A DNA stretch of 64,000 nt, taken from NCBI GenBank assembly GCA_004558525.1, contig SFCQ01000007.1, forward strand, positions 28,864 to 92,863, given 5' to 3'. The notes beneath the pieces were generated by a model. That model did no database searches. It was not told the origin of the DNA and saw nothing but the letters and a program-made list of their open reading frames with translations. The stretch is from Clostridiales bacterium (lineage in GTDB: Bacteria; Bacillota; Clostridia; Christensenellales; CAG-138). A program made the position numbers and the translations under genes. Of the stretch, positions 17,065 through 26,584 are shown piece by piece (within the stretch, counting starts at the first letter, position 1; every line of letters starts with the position of its first letter).

Positions 17065-17817
17065 TTATTTTGATTCTTTTATAAAAAGTATGTGGTCCTC
17101 GGGATTTACATACTTTTCGTTTTTCAGCAGCTCAAAGTGAAGGTGGCTCTTATCGCCGCATTCGCTCACGGCGGTATCGCCAACGTAGCCTATAACGTCG
17201 CCTGCGTTAACCCTTGTTCCGGCCTTTACGGGCGGCTCCTCCTTAAGGCTGCCGTATACCGCGATAAGGTCGTTGCCTCCCTTTACCTCCACCATAACGC
17301 CAAGCGCATCGTCCTTGAACACGTCGGTAACGGTGCCTGCAAAAACGGCGTTGACCTCGGTGCCCTTTGGCGCGGCTATATCCACGCCCGTGTGGGTGGT
17401 CCATTGGTCAAGCGTGCGGGAGTATATAAGCTCGTTTACTGCGTAGCCCCATATCACCTCGCCGCGCACGGGAGGGCTGAGCTTCTTCTTTTCGGCGGGC
17501 TTTGGCGTGCTTGGCGCTGGGGTAAAGTCCGCTATGGGCGTCGGACTGGGCTGCTCGCCCGGCGTCGGGGTAGGCCTTATATAGCTGTCAAGATGCTCGC
17601 CTACGTCCTGATGCACGGCCTGATGCGGCTCCGCGGAGCTTTTGGGAGGCTGGTTCTGCTGCTCTTCCGGTTTCAGCGTGAGCGCCGCGGCAAGCGCGAC
17701 AGCGCCTACGCAGCTAAGCGCCACAACGTATATGCCCCTCGCCTTGATGAATCTTACGGTACCGTTTTTTATGCCGCCAAGGGCTGCTTTAAGCTTGTTT
17801 TTCATATTGTTCTCCAT
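17065..17817 (-). CDS. membrane-anchored M23 (LytM) endopeptidase, SpoIIQ-like
   Basis: One transmembrane segment at about residues 27-47 (GIYVVALSCVGAVALAA) follows a basic N terminus, so the rest is extracellular. A Pro/Thr-rich linker (TPTPGEQPSPTP) leads to the LytM domain. Metal ligands are visible in HTGVDIAAPKG and in the final HLHFELLKN. SpoIIQ of sporulating Firmicutes has this layout, but zinc ligands look complete here, as in clostridial SpoIIQ. A sporulation role is inference; a general cell-wall hydrolase is the alternative. Confidence 0.8.
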   Translation of the reverse strand: MENNMKNKLKAALGGIKNGTVRFIKARGIYVVALSCVGAVALAAALTLKPEEQQNQPPKSSAEPHQAVHQDVGEHLDSYIRPTPTPGEQPSPTPIADFTPAPSTPKPAEKKKLSPPVRGEVIWGYAVNELIYSRTLDQWTTHTGVDIAAPKGTEVNAVFAGTVTDVFKDDALGVMVEVKGGNDLIAVYGSLKEEPPVKAGTRVNAGDVIGYVGDTAVSECGDKSHLHFELLKNEKYVNPEDHILFIKESK

Positions 17818-17906
17818 AAAAAATGATCACCTCGACGATAGTATTGCCCGATTTATCTTATTTCAATCTTTTTTCACATTGACTCAAAGCAGCGGGGCAT
17901 ATTTTG

Positions 17907-17915
17907 TGGTATAAT
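17907..17915 (+). promoter_or_regulatory. extended -10 promoter of yqhQ
   Basis: TGGTATAAT is an extended -10 element with a perfect TATAAT (17910-17915). No good -35 is seen at 17 bp. It lies about 75 bp before the yqhQ ATG. Confidence 0.45.
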
Positions 17916-17988
17916 GATAACGAATACAGAGCGTTTTGATGTGTTTATTAGCGTATAAGCTGAAATCGACCGAAGGGAAAAGATAGAT

Positions 17989-18999
17989 ATGGCAAAGGTT
18001 TGCAGCATAGGCGGACAGGCCGTTATGGAAGGCGTAATGATGAAATCCCCGACAGGGGTGGCGATGGCCGTAAGAAGGGCTGACGGCACAATAGCCACAA
18101 GCTATGACAACTGGACCACCAGGGCTAAGAAGGGCACCTTCCTCGGCCTTCCCATAATAAGGGGAGTGGTAACGTTTATAGAGTCGCTTTCGACCGGCAT
18201 GACGACCCTTACGGAAAGCGCGAAGCTCGCGGGCGAGGATATAGACGAGGAGCCGACAAGGTTTGAAAAGTGGCTCAGCGAAAAGCTCGGCAAATCCGTT
18301 GAAAGCGTTGTTGTGGGCATTGCGGTGCTGCTTGCGGTAGTGCTGAGCGTAGGGTTGTTTTTCCTGCTGCCGCTTGGCATAAGCTCGCTTATATTCGGCG
18401 GGCTTGCGGACGTGGCGGGCGTGTGGAAGAGCCTGACGGAGGGGCTTATAAGGCTTATAATATTCATAGGCTACATAATGCTTTGCGCAAGCATAAAGGA
18501 TGTCAAAAGGACGTTTATGTATCATGGCGCGGAGCATAAGACAATAGCCTGCTACGAGGCGGAAGAGGAGCTTACGCCGGATAACGCCATGAAGCACTCA
18601 AGGCTTCACCCAAGGTGCGGCACCAACTACCTGTTCCTTGTTATGGCGGTATCCATACTGTTTTTTGCCGCCATCGGCTGGAACGCCAGCTTTGCGTTGA
18701 GGCTTGTGATGCGCATAGCGTTTTTGCCCATAGTTGCCGGCTTATCCTATGAGGTGCTCAGGTTCGCGGCAAAGTACGATAACGCTTTTACAAGAATAAT
18801 AAGGGCCCCGGGCATGGCCCTGCAGCGCATAACCACAAAGGAGCCCACTGAGGACATGCTGGAGGTGGCTATAACCGCCTTTAATCTTGCCCTTGACCCG
18901 AATTACAATAATAAGCAGGCCGATGCTGCCGCGGCGGAGACAAATGCCGAAGCGGAAGAAAAAGCGGAAGCCGCTCAGGCTCCCGCAAAGGCTGAATGA
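17989..18999 (+). CDS. yqhQ: YqhQ family membrane protein (DUF1385)
   Basis: The N terminus has the family signature SIGGQAVMEGVMMKSP. Hydrophobic segments lie around VVVGIAVLLAVVLSVGLFFL, LIRLIIFIGYIMLCASIKDV, YLFLVMAVSILFFAAIGW and a further segment, with YHGAEHKTIACYE and HPRCGTNYLF as conserved polar motifs between them. The tail is Ala/Glu-rich. The function of this widespread Firmicute family is not established. The gene converges on the methyltransferase and stands alone. Confidence 0.9.
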   Translation: MAKVCSIGGQAVMEGVMMKSPTGVAMAVRRADGTIATSYDNWTTRAKKGTFLGLPIIRGVVTFIESLSTGMTTLTESAKLAGEDIDEEPTRFEKWLSEKLGKSVESVVVGIAVLLAVVLSVGLFFLLPLGISSLIFGGLADVAGVWKSLTEGLIRLIIFIGYIMLCASIKDVKRTFMYHGAEHKTIACYEAEEELTPDNAMKHSRLHPRCGTNYLFLVMAVSILFFAAIGWNASFALRLVMRIAFLPIVAGLSYEVLRFAAKYDNAFTRIIRAPGMALQRITTKEPTEDMLEVAITAFNLALDPNYNNKQADAAAAETNAEAEEKAEAAQAPAKAE

Positions 19000-19011
19000 C
19001 CGGGTTTGGCT

Positions 19012-20208
19012 TTACCTGCATCCGTTTGGATAGAGCAGCCTGTAAAGCGTAGGCTCAAAGCTGAATTCCCGCATCAGCCGCTCGGCTTCATGCAAAGCCT
19101 CGCGTCCGGTACCGTCAAGCGCCGGACGCTTTTTTATTGCGCGTATAAGCAGGTTTTTAGGCGTGTGCGCAAGGTCAACAAATTCAAGCACCTGCGTTTT
19201 GTAGCCCATGCTTTCAAGCAGGCTTGCGCGTATGGCGTCCGTGGCAAGCGCCGCAAATCTTTCTTTTATTATGCCGTATCTTGTTATCAGCTTTAAGCCG
19301 TCCGCAGCTATCTGGCCGTTAAGCTCGTGCTGGCAGCACGGCACGCAAAGTATCATGCGTGCGCCGCGGCATATGGCGTTGTGCATGGCATAGTCCGTGG
19401 CCGTGTCGCAGGCATGCAGCGTAACCACCATGTCCGCAGGGGCGGAGGCGTCGTAGCCGGCAATGTCGCCCAGCTCAAAATGCAGGGAGGAATAACCGTA
19501 TCTTTTTGCGGCGGCGGAGCATTTTGCTATAACGTCGGCTTTCAGGTCAAGGCCCGTCATATCCACGGCCATGCCGAGTATATTCACAAAATAATGATAC
19601 AGCACGAACGTAAGGTACGATTTGCCGCAGCCGAAATCTATTACCTTAAGCGGCCTTTGCGGCTTGTTTGCGCCCGTGCCCGCGATATAGCCGCCTTCAT
19701 TCAGCGCATCGCGCACCGTTTCAAGGAACCTGTTTATCTGCGCGAACTTATCGCGCATGGGAGCGGCAAGCTTGCCCTGCTTTGTGAACACGCCCATATC
19801 CACAAGCGCGTCAATAGGCTCGTCCTCGCTCAGAATATATTGCTTTTTTCTGTTATGGCTCTGCTCCGGCTGCCTGGGCGCGGTAGGCGAAAGCGGCTTT
19901 AGCACATATGTTGCGCTCTGCATATCGTTGTTGAGCATTATTATATGCTCGTTCCTATCGTCCCACGCGTTTACCTGCCTCCACTTAAGGCTCATAAGCT
20001 CGGCCTCAATGCATTTATTAAGGCTGTCGCGGGCTATGTTCTGGTGGAAGGCCTGCTTTTCCGTATACCGTGAAATATGGTATTCGCCGCATTTAAGCTC
20101 CAACGTGGCGCGCCGATACTCTGCGCCCTTGGCCGGCTTTGAAAGTATTATGCGCGCAGGGCAGGCTGACGACAGCTTATTCGCCGCGTCCTTAAGGCTG
20201 AGCCTCAT
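19012..20208 (-). CDS. SAM-dependent methyltransferase, METTL25/Methyltransf_32 type
   Basis: The SAM-binding motif VIDFGCGKSYLTF and the following acidic strand TGLDLKADVIA mark a class I methyltransferase. VVTLHACDTATDYAM and ILCVPCCQHELN are signatures of the METTL25-like family. About 180 N-terminal residues precede this domain and may bind the substrate. The frame is open to 20307, but the ATG at 20208 follows GGAGGA and gives MRLSLKDAANK. Substrate unknown. It is transcribed away from the BlaI operator region. Confidence 0.85.
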   Translation of the reverse strand: MRLSLKDAANKLSSACPARIILSKPAKGAEYRRATLELKCGEYHISRYTEKQAFHQNIARDSLNKCIEAELMSLKWRQVNAWDDRNEHIIMLNNDMQSATYVLKPLSPTAPRQPEQSHNRKKQYILSEDEPIDALVDMGVFTKQGKLAAPMRDKFAQINRFLETVRDALNEGGYIAGTGANKPQRPLKVIDFGCGKSYLTFVLYHYFVNILGMAVDMTGLDLKADVIAKCSAAAKRYGYSSLHFELGDIAGYDASAPADMVVTLHACDTATDYAMHNAICRGARMILCVPCCQHELNGQIAADGLKLITRYGIIKERFAALATDAIRASLLESMGYKTQVLEFVDLAHTPKNLLIRAIKKRPALDGTGREALHEAERLMREFSFEPTLYRLLYPNGCR

Positions 20209-20299
20209 AACAAGTATCCTCCGTGAACATTTAGTATACAAGCCATATTGTAGCATAAAAACGGCGCATTGTGTCCAGATAATATGCCTGCACAAATTG

Positions 20300-20373
20300 T
20301 TAATCAAATGCTTAACATGTTATATTGACAAGCGGGGCGAAAGCGGCTATCATTATGTTAAGCAAATGATTAA
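20300..20373 (+). promoter_or_regulatory. blaI promoter bracketed by two BlaI-type operators
   Basis: TTGACA (20325-20330) and TATCAT (20348-20353) are 17 bp apart. TTAATCAAATGCTTAACAT (20300-20318) lies just upstream. Its inverted near-copy ATGTTAAGCAAATGATTAA (20355-20373) lies just downstream, with two mismatches. Each site has imperfect dyad symmetry (TTAA-N8-TTAA). This is what an autoregulated BlaI/MecI dimer operator pair would look like. Confidence 0.7.
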
Positions 20374-20399
20374 CGCAATTTGCCGTGGAGGTATCGTAT

Positions 20400-20783
20400 A
20401 TGAAAAAGAAGATAGCGCTTGCTGACAGCGAATGGAGGCTGATGCAGATAATATGGGAAAAATCGCCCTGCACGTTCAGGGATATCTGCGACGCCGCGTG
20501 CGAGCCGAACGGCTGGACAAAGCATGCCGTTATGTCCTACCTGAAAAGAATGGAGGCTAAGGGGGCAATAGCCGTAAAGGATGCAAAGCCGGTAAAGCTT
20601 TATACAGCCATATTGAACAAGGAAGAAACCATAGAGGAGGAAACTGAAGACCTGCTTAACAGGGTATATAACGGCAGCCTGCTGCTGATGGTGCAATCCG
20701 CCGTAAGGGGGCGCGGAATGAGCGAGGAGGACATGGAAAGCCTTAAAGCATTGCTTGCTAAGGGGGAAAGGTATGATGGGTGA
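20400..20783 (+). CDS. BlaI/MecI family transcriptional repressor
   Basis: Small winged-helix repressor of 127 residues. The fold pattern is visible in LADSEWRLMQIIWEKSPCTF, the recognition helix region WTKHAVMSYLKRMEAKGAI and the wing KPVKLYTAIL. The C-terminal helices serve as dimer and cleavage region in this family. A GTG at 20385 is in frame, but the ATG at 20400 follows GGAGG at the right distance. It overlaps the next gene by a few bases, typical of blaI-blaR pairs. Target is probably its own promoter; there is no beta-lactamase gene nearby. Confidence 0.92.
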   Translation: MKKKIALADSEWRLMQIIWEKSPCTFRDICDAACEPNGWTKHAVMSYLKRMEAKGAIAVKDAKPVKLYTAILNKEETIEEETEDLLNRVYNGSLLLMVQSAVRGRGMSEEDMESLKALLAKGERYDG

Positions 20784-21675
20784 GCATATTCAGAGAATAC
20801 TCATTATAAGCGCGCAGGGGGCGGCGCTTATACTGGCGCTTATATTGATAAGGCGGCTTGCCGGGAAGCGCATACCTGCAAGGCTCACATACGCGCTGTG
20901 GCTCCTGCCTGCGATAAGGCTTATTCTGCCGGCAAGCTTTAAGAGCAGCTTATCTATAATGGCGTTTATAGCTAAGCTTGGCGGCAGCGGTACGGGCGCG
21001 CAAACGAGCGCACAGCCTTCATATACGGCAGGGCTGACGGAAGCGGCTGCGCATATAGACGCGGCCGGCATCGCAACGCCTGCGCCATATGCGATAGCGC
21101 CTGAGCTGAGCAGCGCTACCGAGGCTGCGGCTTCGGCTTATGGAAACGCCGGGGGGCCAGGAAACGCGATAAACGGGTGGGAGATAGCGTTTATAGCCTG
21201 GGCTGTCGGTGCGGCTGCGGTTTTAGCGTATATGATAGCCGTGAACGCGAGCTTTTATAAAAGGATGCGCAAAAACAGGAAAAGGCTCGACTGCCCGTGC
21301 AAGACGCCCGTATATATAGTAAACGGCTTAAGCTCGCCATGCCTTTGCGGCTACATAAGGCCGTATATACTGATAAACGAGGCCGCCATGAAGAACGGCG
21401 AGATAATGGAGCTTGTTCTGCGGCATGAGCTTTGCCATCTCAAAGCGCTTGATCAATGGTGGGTGATGCTTAGGAATGTATGCTGCGCGCTGCATTGGTT
21501 CAATCCGCTCGTGTGGCTTGCGGCGTTCATTAGCAGGACGGATTGCGAGCTTGCGTGCGATGCGGCGGTGATGAGGGGCTTTGACGATGAGCAGAGGAAC
21601 GCTTACGGCATGGCTCTGCTTTCAATAATAAGGCCGGAGCAAAAGAAAAAGGTGCGGACGGCGGCGCAGGCATGA
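20773..21675 (+). CDS. BlaR1/MecR1-like M56 metallopeptidase, truncated after the protease domain
   Basis: Membrane zinc protease predicted to relieve BlaI repression. Transmembrane segments: residues about 5-25 (IQRILIISAQGAALILALIL), 32-50, about 145-165 (IAFIAWAVGAAAVLAYMIAV) and one after the active site. The gluzincin motif is LVLRHELCHLKALDQWW, with the downstream Glu in SRTDCELACDAAVMRG. The chain ends at VRTAAQA about 30 residues after that motif, where family members continue into a sensor domain. That continuation (GMTGNKKEMAERVERIAKKP) is in the next gene, in the same frame. The start at 20773 overlaps blaI. Confidence 0.85.
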   Translation: MMGEHIQRILIISAQGAALILALILIRRLAGKRIPARLTYALWLLPAIRLILPASFKSSLSIMAFIAKLGGSGTGAQTSAQPSYTAGLTEAAAHIDAAGIATPAPYAIAPELSSATEAAASAYGNAGGPGNAINGWEIAFIAWAVGAAAVLAYMIAVNASFYKRMRKNRKRLDCPCKTPVYIVNGLSSPCLCGYIRPYILINEAAMKNGEIMELVLRHELCHLKALDQWWVMLRNVCCALHWFNPLVWLAAFISRTDCELACDAAVMRGFDDEQRNAYGMALLSIIRPEQKKKVRTAAQA

Positions 21676-21750
21676 CGGGTGTAACTGCATGGGGCGGAGG
21701 GAAGCGCTATTGCGGGAGGGCGATTCACGTTACAGAAGGAGGGAGCGAAA

Positions 21751-23580
21751 ATGTACAAAATGAAAGAACTGTTGGCGCGGATAAGCGGCCTTGTCACGCT
21801 TTCAACGGGCATGACGGGCAATAAAAAAGAGATGGCGGAAAGGGTGGAGCGCATAGCCAAAAAGCCTAAGATAAGGCTTGTTGCGGTTGCTATGAGCATA
21901 GCCGCGGCGGTTATCGCCTGCATGGCGGCATGCGCAGAGGCGGATGAGTCAACGCTTGACGGGCTAACGCCGGGAATAAGCGAAACGGAGCAGGGGCCGG
22001 AGAAAGCGTCGCCCGAAGCGCAGGCTACGCCGCAAAACAGCACAGCGGCCGCCTTTATACCGCTCGACTCGCTGCCGGCCGGCTATTCAACGGAGGCCGC
22101 GATAGCAGACGGCTGCTATGTGAACATACACGGCACGGAGCATAATGCGGAAAAGCTCGACGCTTTTTATGAATACACCAAAGAAAGGCCAGAGGGCGGG
22201 GCGTTTATAAGGATAGTGTCGTATACCGTAGAAGGAGATGCCATAATAACGGACTGCGCGTATCAAGACGGCGTATTCACGGTAACTGAGGATTCATCGA
22301 GGGATAGATTTGCCGGAAGCGGGGACAGGATAAGACGGGGCACGTTCGATTACATACACAGATATGTTTTTAACGGAGATCAGGCGTATTATATAGTAAG
22401 CGATTATGATACCGTAACATCCCCTGACGTTGGCATTATTTTGAGCTACAGGCGGGAGAAGGCGGCCATGCCCAAATTCGACCGCACCGACCCGCAGCAG
22501 GTGATAACCGAGTTTTTGACGGTATACTTTGATAAGCTCTGCACAGGCAACGATGACATGGATTGGGATGGGGACAGGAAAACATGGCTAAACGGCCTTA
22601 TCAAATATGATGAGGAGCAAATAGATTGGATAGCCTGCCTTAAACAATGGCTGAGTATGCATAAGCTGCGCCGCGCTCACGGCGCGGATACGGAGGCTGC
22701 GGTTGGGCGGTTTGAGTCGCTGTCCGGCTTTGAGCTGCGCGAGGGGGGTGCTGCCTCGGCGTACTTCAAAACCACAGCTTTCGGCACGTTAATAGAGGCG
22801 AAGCTCGTCAAGCTCGATAACGGCGAATACGCCATGACCAGGATAGATTTCCCTGATTCAAAGGAGTATAAGGAATTCCAGGCCCTGTTTGCAAGGTATA
22901 AAAAGGAGCATAACGCAGAGGACCCCTTTTACGAAGACTACACTAAGGAGCTTGAAAAAGAGTATGCGGCGGGACTTGAGCTGCTTGAGCAGATGGAGAG
23001 GGAGCGAAACGCATGGAAGAAGGGAGAAAGAATCTGCGCCGGCTTTGCCAGGGCCGGAGGCGAGATAATGATAGGCGAGTTTGGCGCGGCCATAGACACG
23101 AACTCCACGCAGGAATGTGAAGCGGACGAGAAGTGGAGGGAAGGGCATGACGCGGACGGCATACGCTACTATACCCGAAACGGGATTGACACATGGCTGC
23201 TCGCCGTGCAGCGCATAGATCTTAGCGAAAAGGAATACGAAACGCAGGACCTAATAAGCTACTGCATGGACATGACGATGCTTGGCTGCGCAAGCATGTA
23301 CTCGGCGGATATGTACGCGCCGGAGACGCTGCTTGGCAGCGGCACGAAAGTGAAAGCCATGGCCAGGATAATGCTTCAATTCAGCTTCAGCGAGAGCGGA
23401 CGCGACGATGATTCACAAGAATATGTTGAGACGGCCTACCTGATACAGCTTAAGGACAATGACACTGAGGTGCTGTGCCTCAGGTTCCTGAACGCATATA
23501 AGGCGAAAAACACGGCTGCGTGGAAGCTTTTGCAAAGTGAATACGATTGCGAAGCGTGGCTGAAAACGCTGGTTTTTTAG
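21751..23580 (+). CDS. membrane-anchored DUF4362-like protein, C-terminal half of a split M56 sensor
   Basis: Residues 1-45 (TGMTGNKKEMAERVERIAKK) look like the cytosolic linker that normally follows the protease domain of M56 proteins. One transmembrane segment follows (LVAVAMSIAAAVIACMAACA), then a long extracellular part. Residues about 105-180 contain VNIHGTEHNAEKLDAFYEYT and a VEGDAIITDCAYQDG stretch, which fit DUF4362. The last 350 residues are unrecognised. The gene has its own strong site GAAGGAGGGAG before the ATG. Only 75 bp with a TGA and a TAA separate it from the M56 gene in the same frame. Confidence 0.75.
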   Translation: MYKMKELLARISGLVTLSTGMTGNKKEMAERVERIAKKPKIRLVAVAMSIAAAVIACMAACAEADESTLDGLTPGISETEQGPEKASPEAQATPQNSTAAAFIPLDSLPAGYSTEAAIADGCYVNIHGTEHNAEKLDAFYEYTKERPEGGAFIRIVSYTVEGDAIITDCAYQDGVFTVTEDSSRDRFAGSGDRIRRGTFDYIHRYVFNGDQAYYIVSDYDTVTSPDVGIILSYRREKAAMPKFDRTDPQQVITEFLTVYFDKLCTGNDDMDWDGDRKTWLNGLIKYDEEQIDWIACLKQWLSMHKLRRAHGADTEAAVGRFESLSGFELREGGAASAYFKTTAFGTLIEAKLVKLDNGEYAMTRIDFPDSKEYKEFQALFARYKKEHNAEDPFYEDYTKELEKEYAAGLELLEQMERERNAWKKGERICAGFARAGGEIMIGEFGAAIDTNSTQECEADEKWREGHDADGIRYYTRNGIDTWLLAVQRIDLSEKEYETQDLISYCMDMTMLGCASMYSADMYAPETLLGSGTKVKAMARIMLQFSFSESGRDDDSQEYVETAYLIQLKDNDTEVLCLRFLNAYKAKNTAAWKLLQSEYDCEAWLKTLVF

Positions 23581-23672
23581 CGTAAAGAGTATATTATTGC
23601 GAAAACGCTTAAACCGTGTTGCATATTTCCTGCGTTTGAGGCATTATAAAGAAAAACGAACGGAGGGACTAT

Positions 23673-26558
23673 ATGGATACTGCAAAATACGGCTTTAAGC
23701 TTATATCTTCAAGCGAGCTTAAGGAAATAAACGGAAGGGCCGATATATATAAGCACGAAAAAAGCGGCTTTACGCTTGCGCACCTTAAGTGCGATGACGC
23801 GAACAAGGCGTTTTGCGTAAGCTTCTGCACGCCTCCTGAAAACAGCACCGGCGTGCCGCACATACTGGAGCACAGCGCGCTTGCCGGCAGCAGCAAATAC
23901 CCCGTGAGGGAGCCGTTTGTGGAGCTGATGAAGGGCTCGCTCAACACATTCCTCAACGCCATGACCGCGGGCGACATGACCATGTATCCCGTCGCCAGCC
24001 AGAACACAAAGGACTTTTTGAACCTTATGGAGGTATATCTTGACGCGGTGTTCGACCCGCTGCTGCACTCCGTTCCCGAAATATTCTGGCAGGAGGGCTG
24101 GCACTACGAGATAAACGACGGTAAGCTCAGCGTGAACGGCGTTGTTTATAACGAGATGAAGGGTGCCATGAGCTCGCCCGAAAGGGTTGCGGAGCAGGAG
24201 CTGAACACGGCCCTGTTCGATAATTGCTACGGCTTCAACTCCGGCGGCGATCCGGCCGTTATACCGGAGCTTTCGTATGAGGCGTTCTGCAATTTTCATA
24301 AGACGCTGTACCACCCGTCAAACGCCCTTATGGTGCTTTACGGCGATATGGAGCTTGATAAGCCGCTTGAGCTTGCCTCGGAATACCTTAATAAATTCAC
24401 AAAGGGCGAAGCAAAGCATGTTCAGCCCGCAACAAAGCTTGATAAAGCAAAGAAGGTAGTAAAGGCTTACCCCATAAACGCGGGCGACGACCCTGACGGC
24501 AAAGCCTATTACACAAGGGGCTGGGCGATGGAAAAGCGCGACGCCAAGGAGCTTATAGCCATGGACATACTCTCCGACGCCCTGTTCAATGCCGAGGCGG
24601 CCCCTGTAAAGCGCGCCGTAATTAAGACGGGGCTTTGCGGCAGCGTGCAAGCGTATCTTGACAGCAGCGTAAAGAACCCCGTATCCATGATAATGCTCAG
24701 CGACGTTAAGCAGGAAGGGCTTGACGAGCTTGCGGGCATAATTGACGATACTATTAAGGGCATAGCGGAAAACGGGCTTGATAAAAAGCTTATAGAGGCC
24801 TGCCTTAACAGGTATGAGTTCATGAGGAGGGAGCCGCCGGCGTACTATCCCAAGGGGATAGAGCTTGCGAGGTGCGCAGCCGTCGGCTTTGTGCATGACG
24901 GCGATCCGACCGCCTGCATACGCTATGACGGCGCATTAAAGGAGCTTAGGAACGGGCTTGATACAGATTACTTTACAGAGCTTGTGAACAAATACTATGT
25001 TCTTAACACATGGCAGGCTGAAGTAAGGCTCATGCCCGAGGCCGGACTTGGCGAAAAGAAGGAGGCTGAGAACGCCGATAAGATGGCCAAGCTTTACGCC
25101 AAGCTTACGGAGGAAGAAAAGCAGCGCATAATAGCCGATCAGGAAAGGCTCAAGAAGCGTCAGTCCACGCCGGACACGGAGGAGGCGCTTAAGACGATAC
25201 CTCAGCTCAAGCTGAGCGAAGCGGGCGACGGGCCGGAGCCGCTCGAGGCCGAGGATAGGGACATACTTAGCGTGCCTACGCTTGTTAACGACATGTTCTC
25301 AAGCGGGATATCCTATATAACGCTCATGTTTGACGCCGCCTGCCTTACGGAGGAGGAGATACCGTATGCGGGGCTCATATGCGGCCTTATGGGCAAGCTG
25401 AGCGCGGGCGAATACGGCTTTGAGCAGCTTTCAACGGAGCTTATGCTGAATACCGGCGCGGTCGCGGCGTCGCTGAGCGCGTTTTCCGCTGCGGGTGAGA
25501 AGCTTGCAAGGCCGTATGTGCTTATGAACATAAAGGCGCTTACGGATAAGCTCGCCTCCGCCATGCCGCCCATACGCGCAATGCTTACGGATACAAAGTA
25601 TTGCGATATCAAGAGGCTGAGCGAGATGATAAGCACCATCGCCGCCAATTACAGATCCATTATGATAAGCTCCGGAGAGGCTATGGCAATGATAAGGGCA
25701 GGCTCCTACTTCTCGCAGGCGAGATGGTATAAGGAGCTTGCAAACGGCTTGAGCTACTATCGCTTTATAAAGAAGATGGCTTCGGCAAGCGAAGCTGAGC
25801 TTGCCTTCTGCGCCGAAAAGCTCAAGGCCGTGGCGAAGAAGCTTTTTGTAAAGGCTAATCTCAGCGTTATGCTTTCTGGAGAAGAGGCGCAGTACAGCGC
25901 CGCAAAGACTTCGCTTCCTATTATAATAAACGCGCTTGAAGATGGCAGCAAGCTTGATAACCGCGCAGCCTTTGTGCCTAAGGCGCTGAATGAGGGCATA
26001 ATGACTCCGGCTGACGTGCAATACTGCGCCGAGGGCTACGACTATGCTCAGCTCGGCTTCAGCTTTGACGGCGCAACGGCAGTTATGAACAGGGTAGCGT
26101 CAACGGACTACCTGTGGAACAGGATAAGGGTGCTTGGCGGCGCATACGGTGCGATGTTCGGAATAAGCAAAAACGGCGAATTTATGCTGTGCAGCTATCG
26201 CGACCCGAACCTTTCAAACACATACAAGGTATACGATGCGATGGCGGAGTATCTTGAAGGCTTCCACCCGAGCGAAAGGGAGATGGATAAGTATATACTC
26301 GGTACGCTGCAGGGGCTTGACGCGCCGAAGGTGGGTCAGACGGCGCACAGCGAGGCGCTGAGCAACCGCATGAACGGCATAACAAAGGCCATGCAGAGCC
26401 GTATCCGCAGCGAAGCGCTTACAACCAGGCCTGAGGATATACGCGCAAAGGCGGCGCTTGTCAGGGCCGTGATGGATAAGCGCAACATATGCACCGTTGG
26501 CAACAGCGAAAGGATAAAGGCGGAAAAGGAGCTGTTCAGCAGCCTTGCAGAGGTATAA
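23673..26558 (+). CDS. M16C zinc metallopeptidase, presequence-protease type
   Basis: The inverted zinc motif HxxEH is at HILEHSALAG near residue 62, followed by FLNAMTAGDMTMYPVAS and the downstream Glu in VVYNEMKGAMSSP. The length of 961 residues and the four-domain layout match the Cym1/PreP group that degrades short peptides in a closed chamber. There is no signal peptide, so it acts in the cytoplasm. The ATG follows CGGAGGGAC. No obvious partner gene lies next to it. Confidence 0.93.
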   Translation: MDTAKYGFKLISSSELKEINGRADIYKHEKSGFTLAHLKCDDANKAFCVSFCTPPENSTGVPHILEHSALAGSSKYPVREPFVELMKGSLNTFLNAMTAGDMTMYPVASQNTKDFLNLMEVYLDAVFDPLLHSVPEIFWQEGWHYEINDGKLSVNGVVYNEMKGAMSSPERVAEQELNTALFDNCYGFNSGGDPAVIPELSYEAFCNFHKTLYHPSNALMVLYGDMELDKPLELASEYLNKFTKGEAKHVQPATKLDKAKKVVKAYPINAGDDPDGKAYYTRGWAMEKRDAKELIAMDILSDALFNAEAAPVKRAVIKTGLCGSVQAYLDSSVKNPVSMIMLSDVKQEGLDELAGIIDDTIKGIAENGLDKKLIEACLNRYEFMRREPPAYYPKGIELARCAAVGFVHDGDPTACIRYDGALKELRNGLDTDYFTELVNKYYVLNTWQAEVRLMPEAGLGEKKEAENADKMAKLYAKLTEEEKQRIIADQERLKKRQSTPDTEEALKTIPQLKLSEAGDGPEPLEAEDRDILSVPTLVNDMFSSGISYITLMFDAACLTEEEIPYAGLICGLMGKLSAGEYGFEQLSTELMLNTGAVAASLSAFSAAGEKLARPYVLMNIKALTDKLASAMPPIRAMLTDTKYCDIKRLSEMISTIAANYRSIMISSGEAMAMIRAGSYFSQARWYKELANGLSYYRFIKKMASASEAELAFCAEKLKAVAKKLFVKANLSVMLSGEEAQYSAAKTSLPIIINALEDGSKLDNRAAFVPKALNEGIMTPADVQYCAEGYDYAQLGFSFDGATAVMNRVASTDYLWNRIRVLGGAYGAMFGISKNGEFMLCSYRDPNLSNTYKVYDAMAEYLEGFHPSEREMDKYILGTLQGLDAPKVGQTAHSEALSNRMNGITKAMQSRIRSEALTTRPEDIRAKAALVRAVMDKRNICTVGNSERIKAEKELFSSLAEV

Positions 26559-26584
26559 AGCGAATAAGCGAGCGCTTAAGTGAG

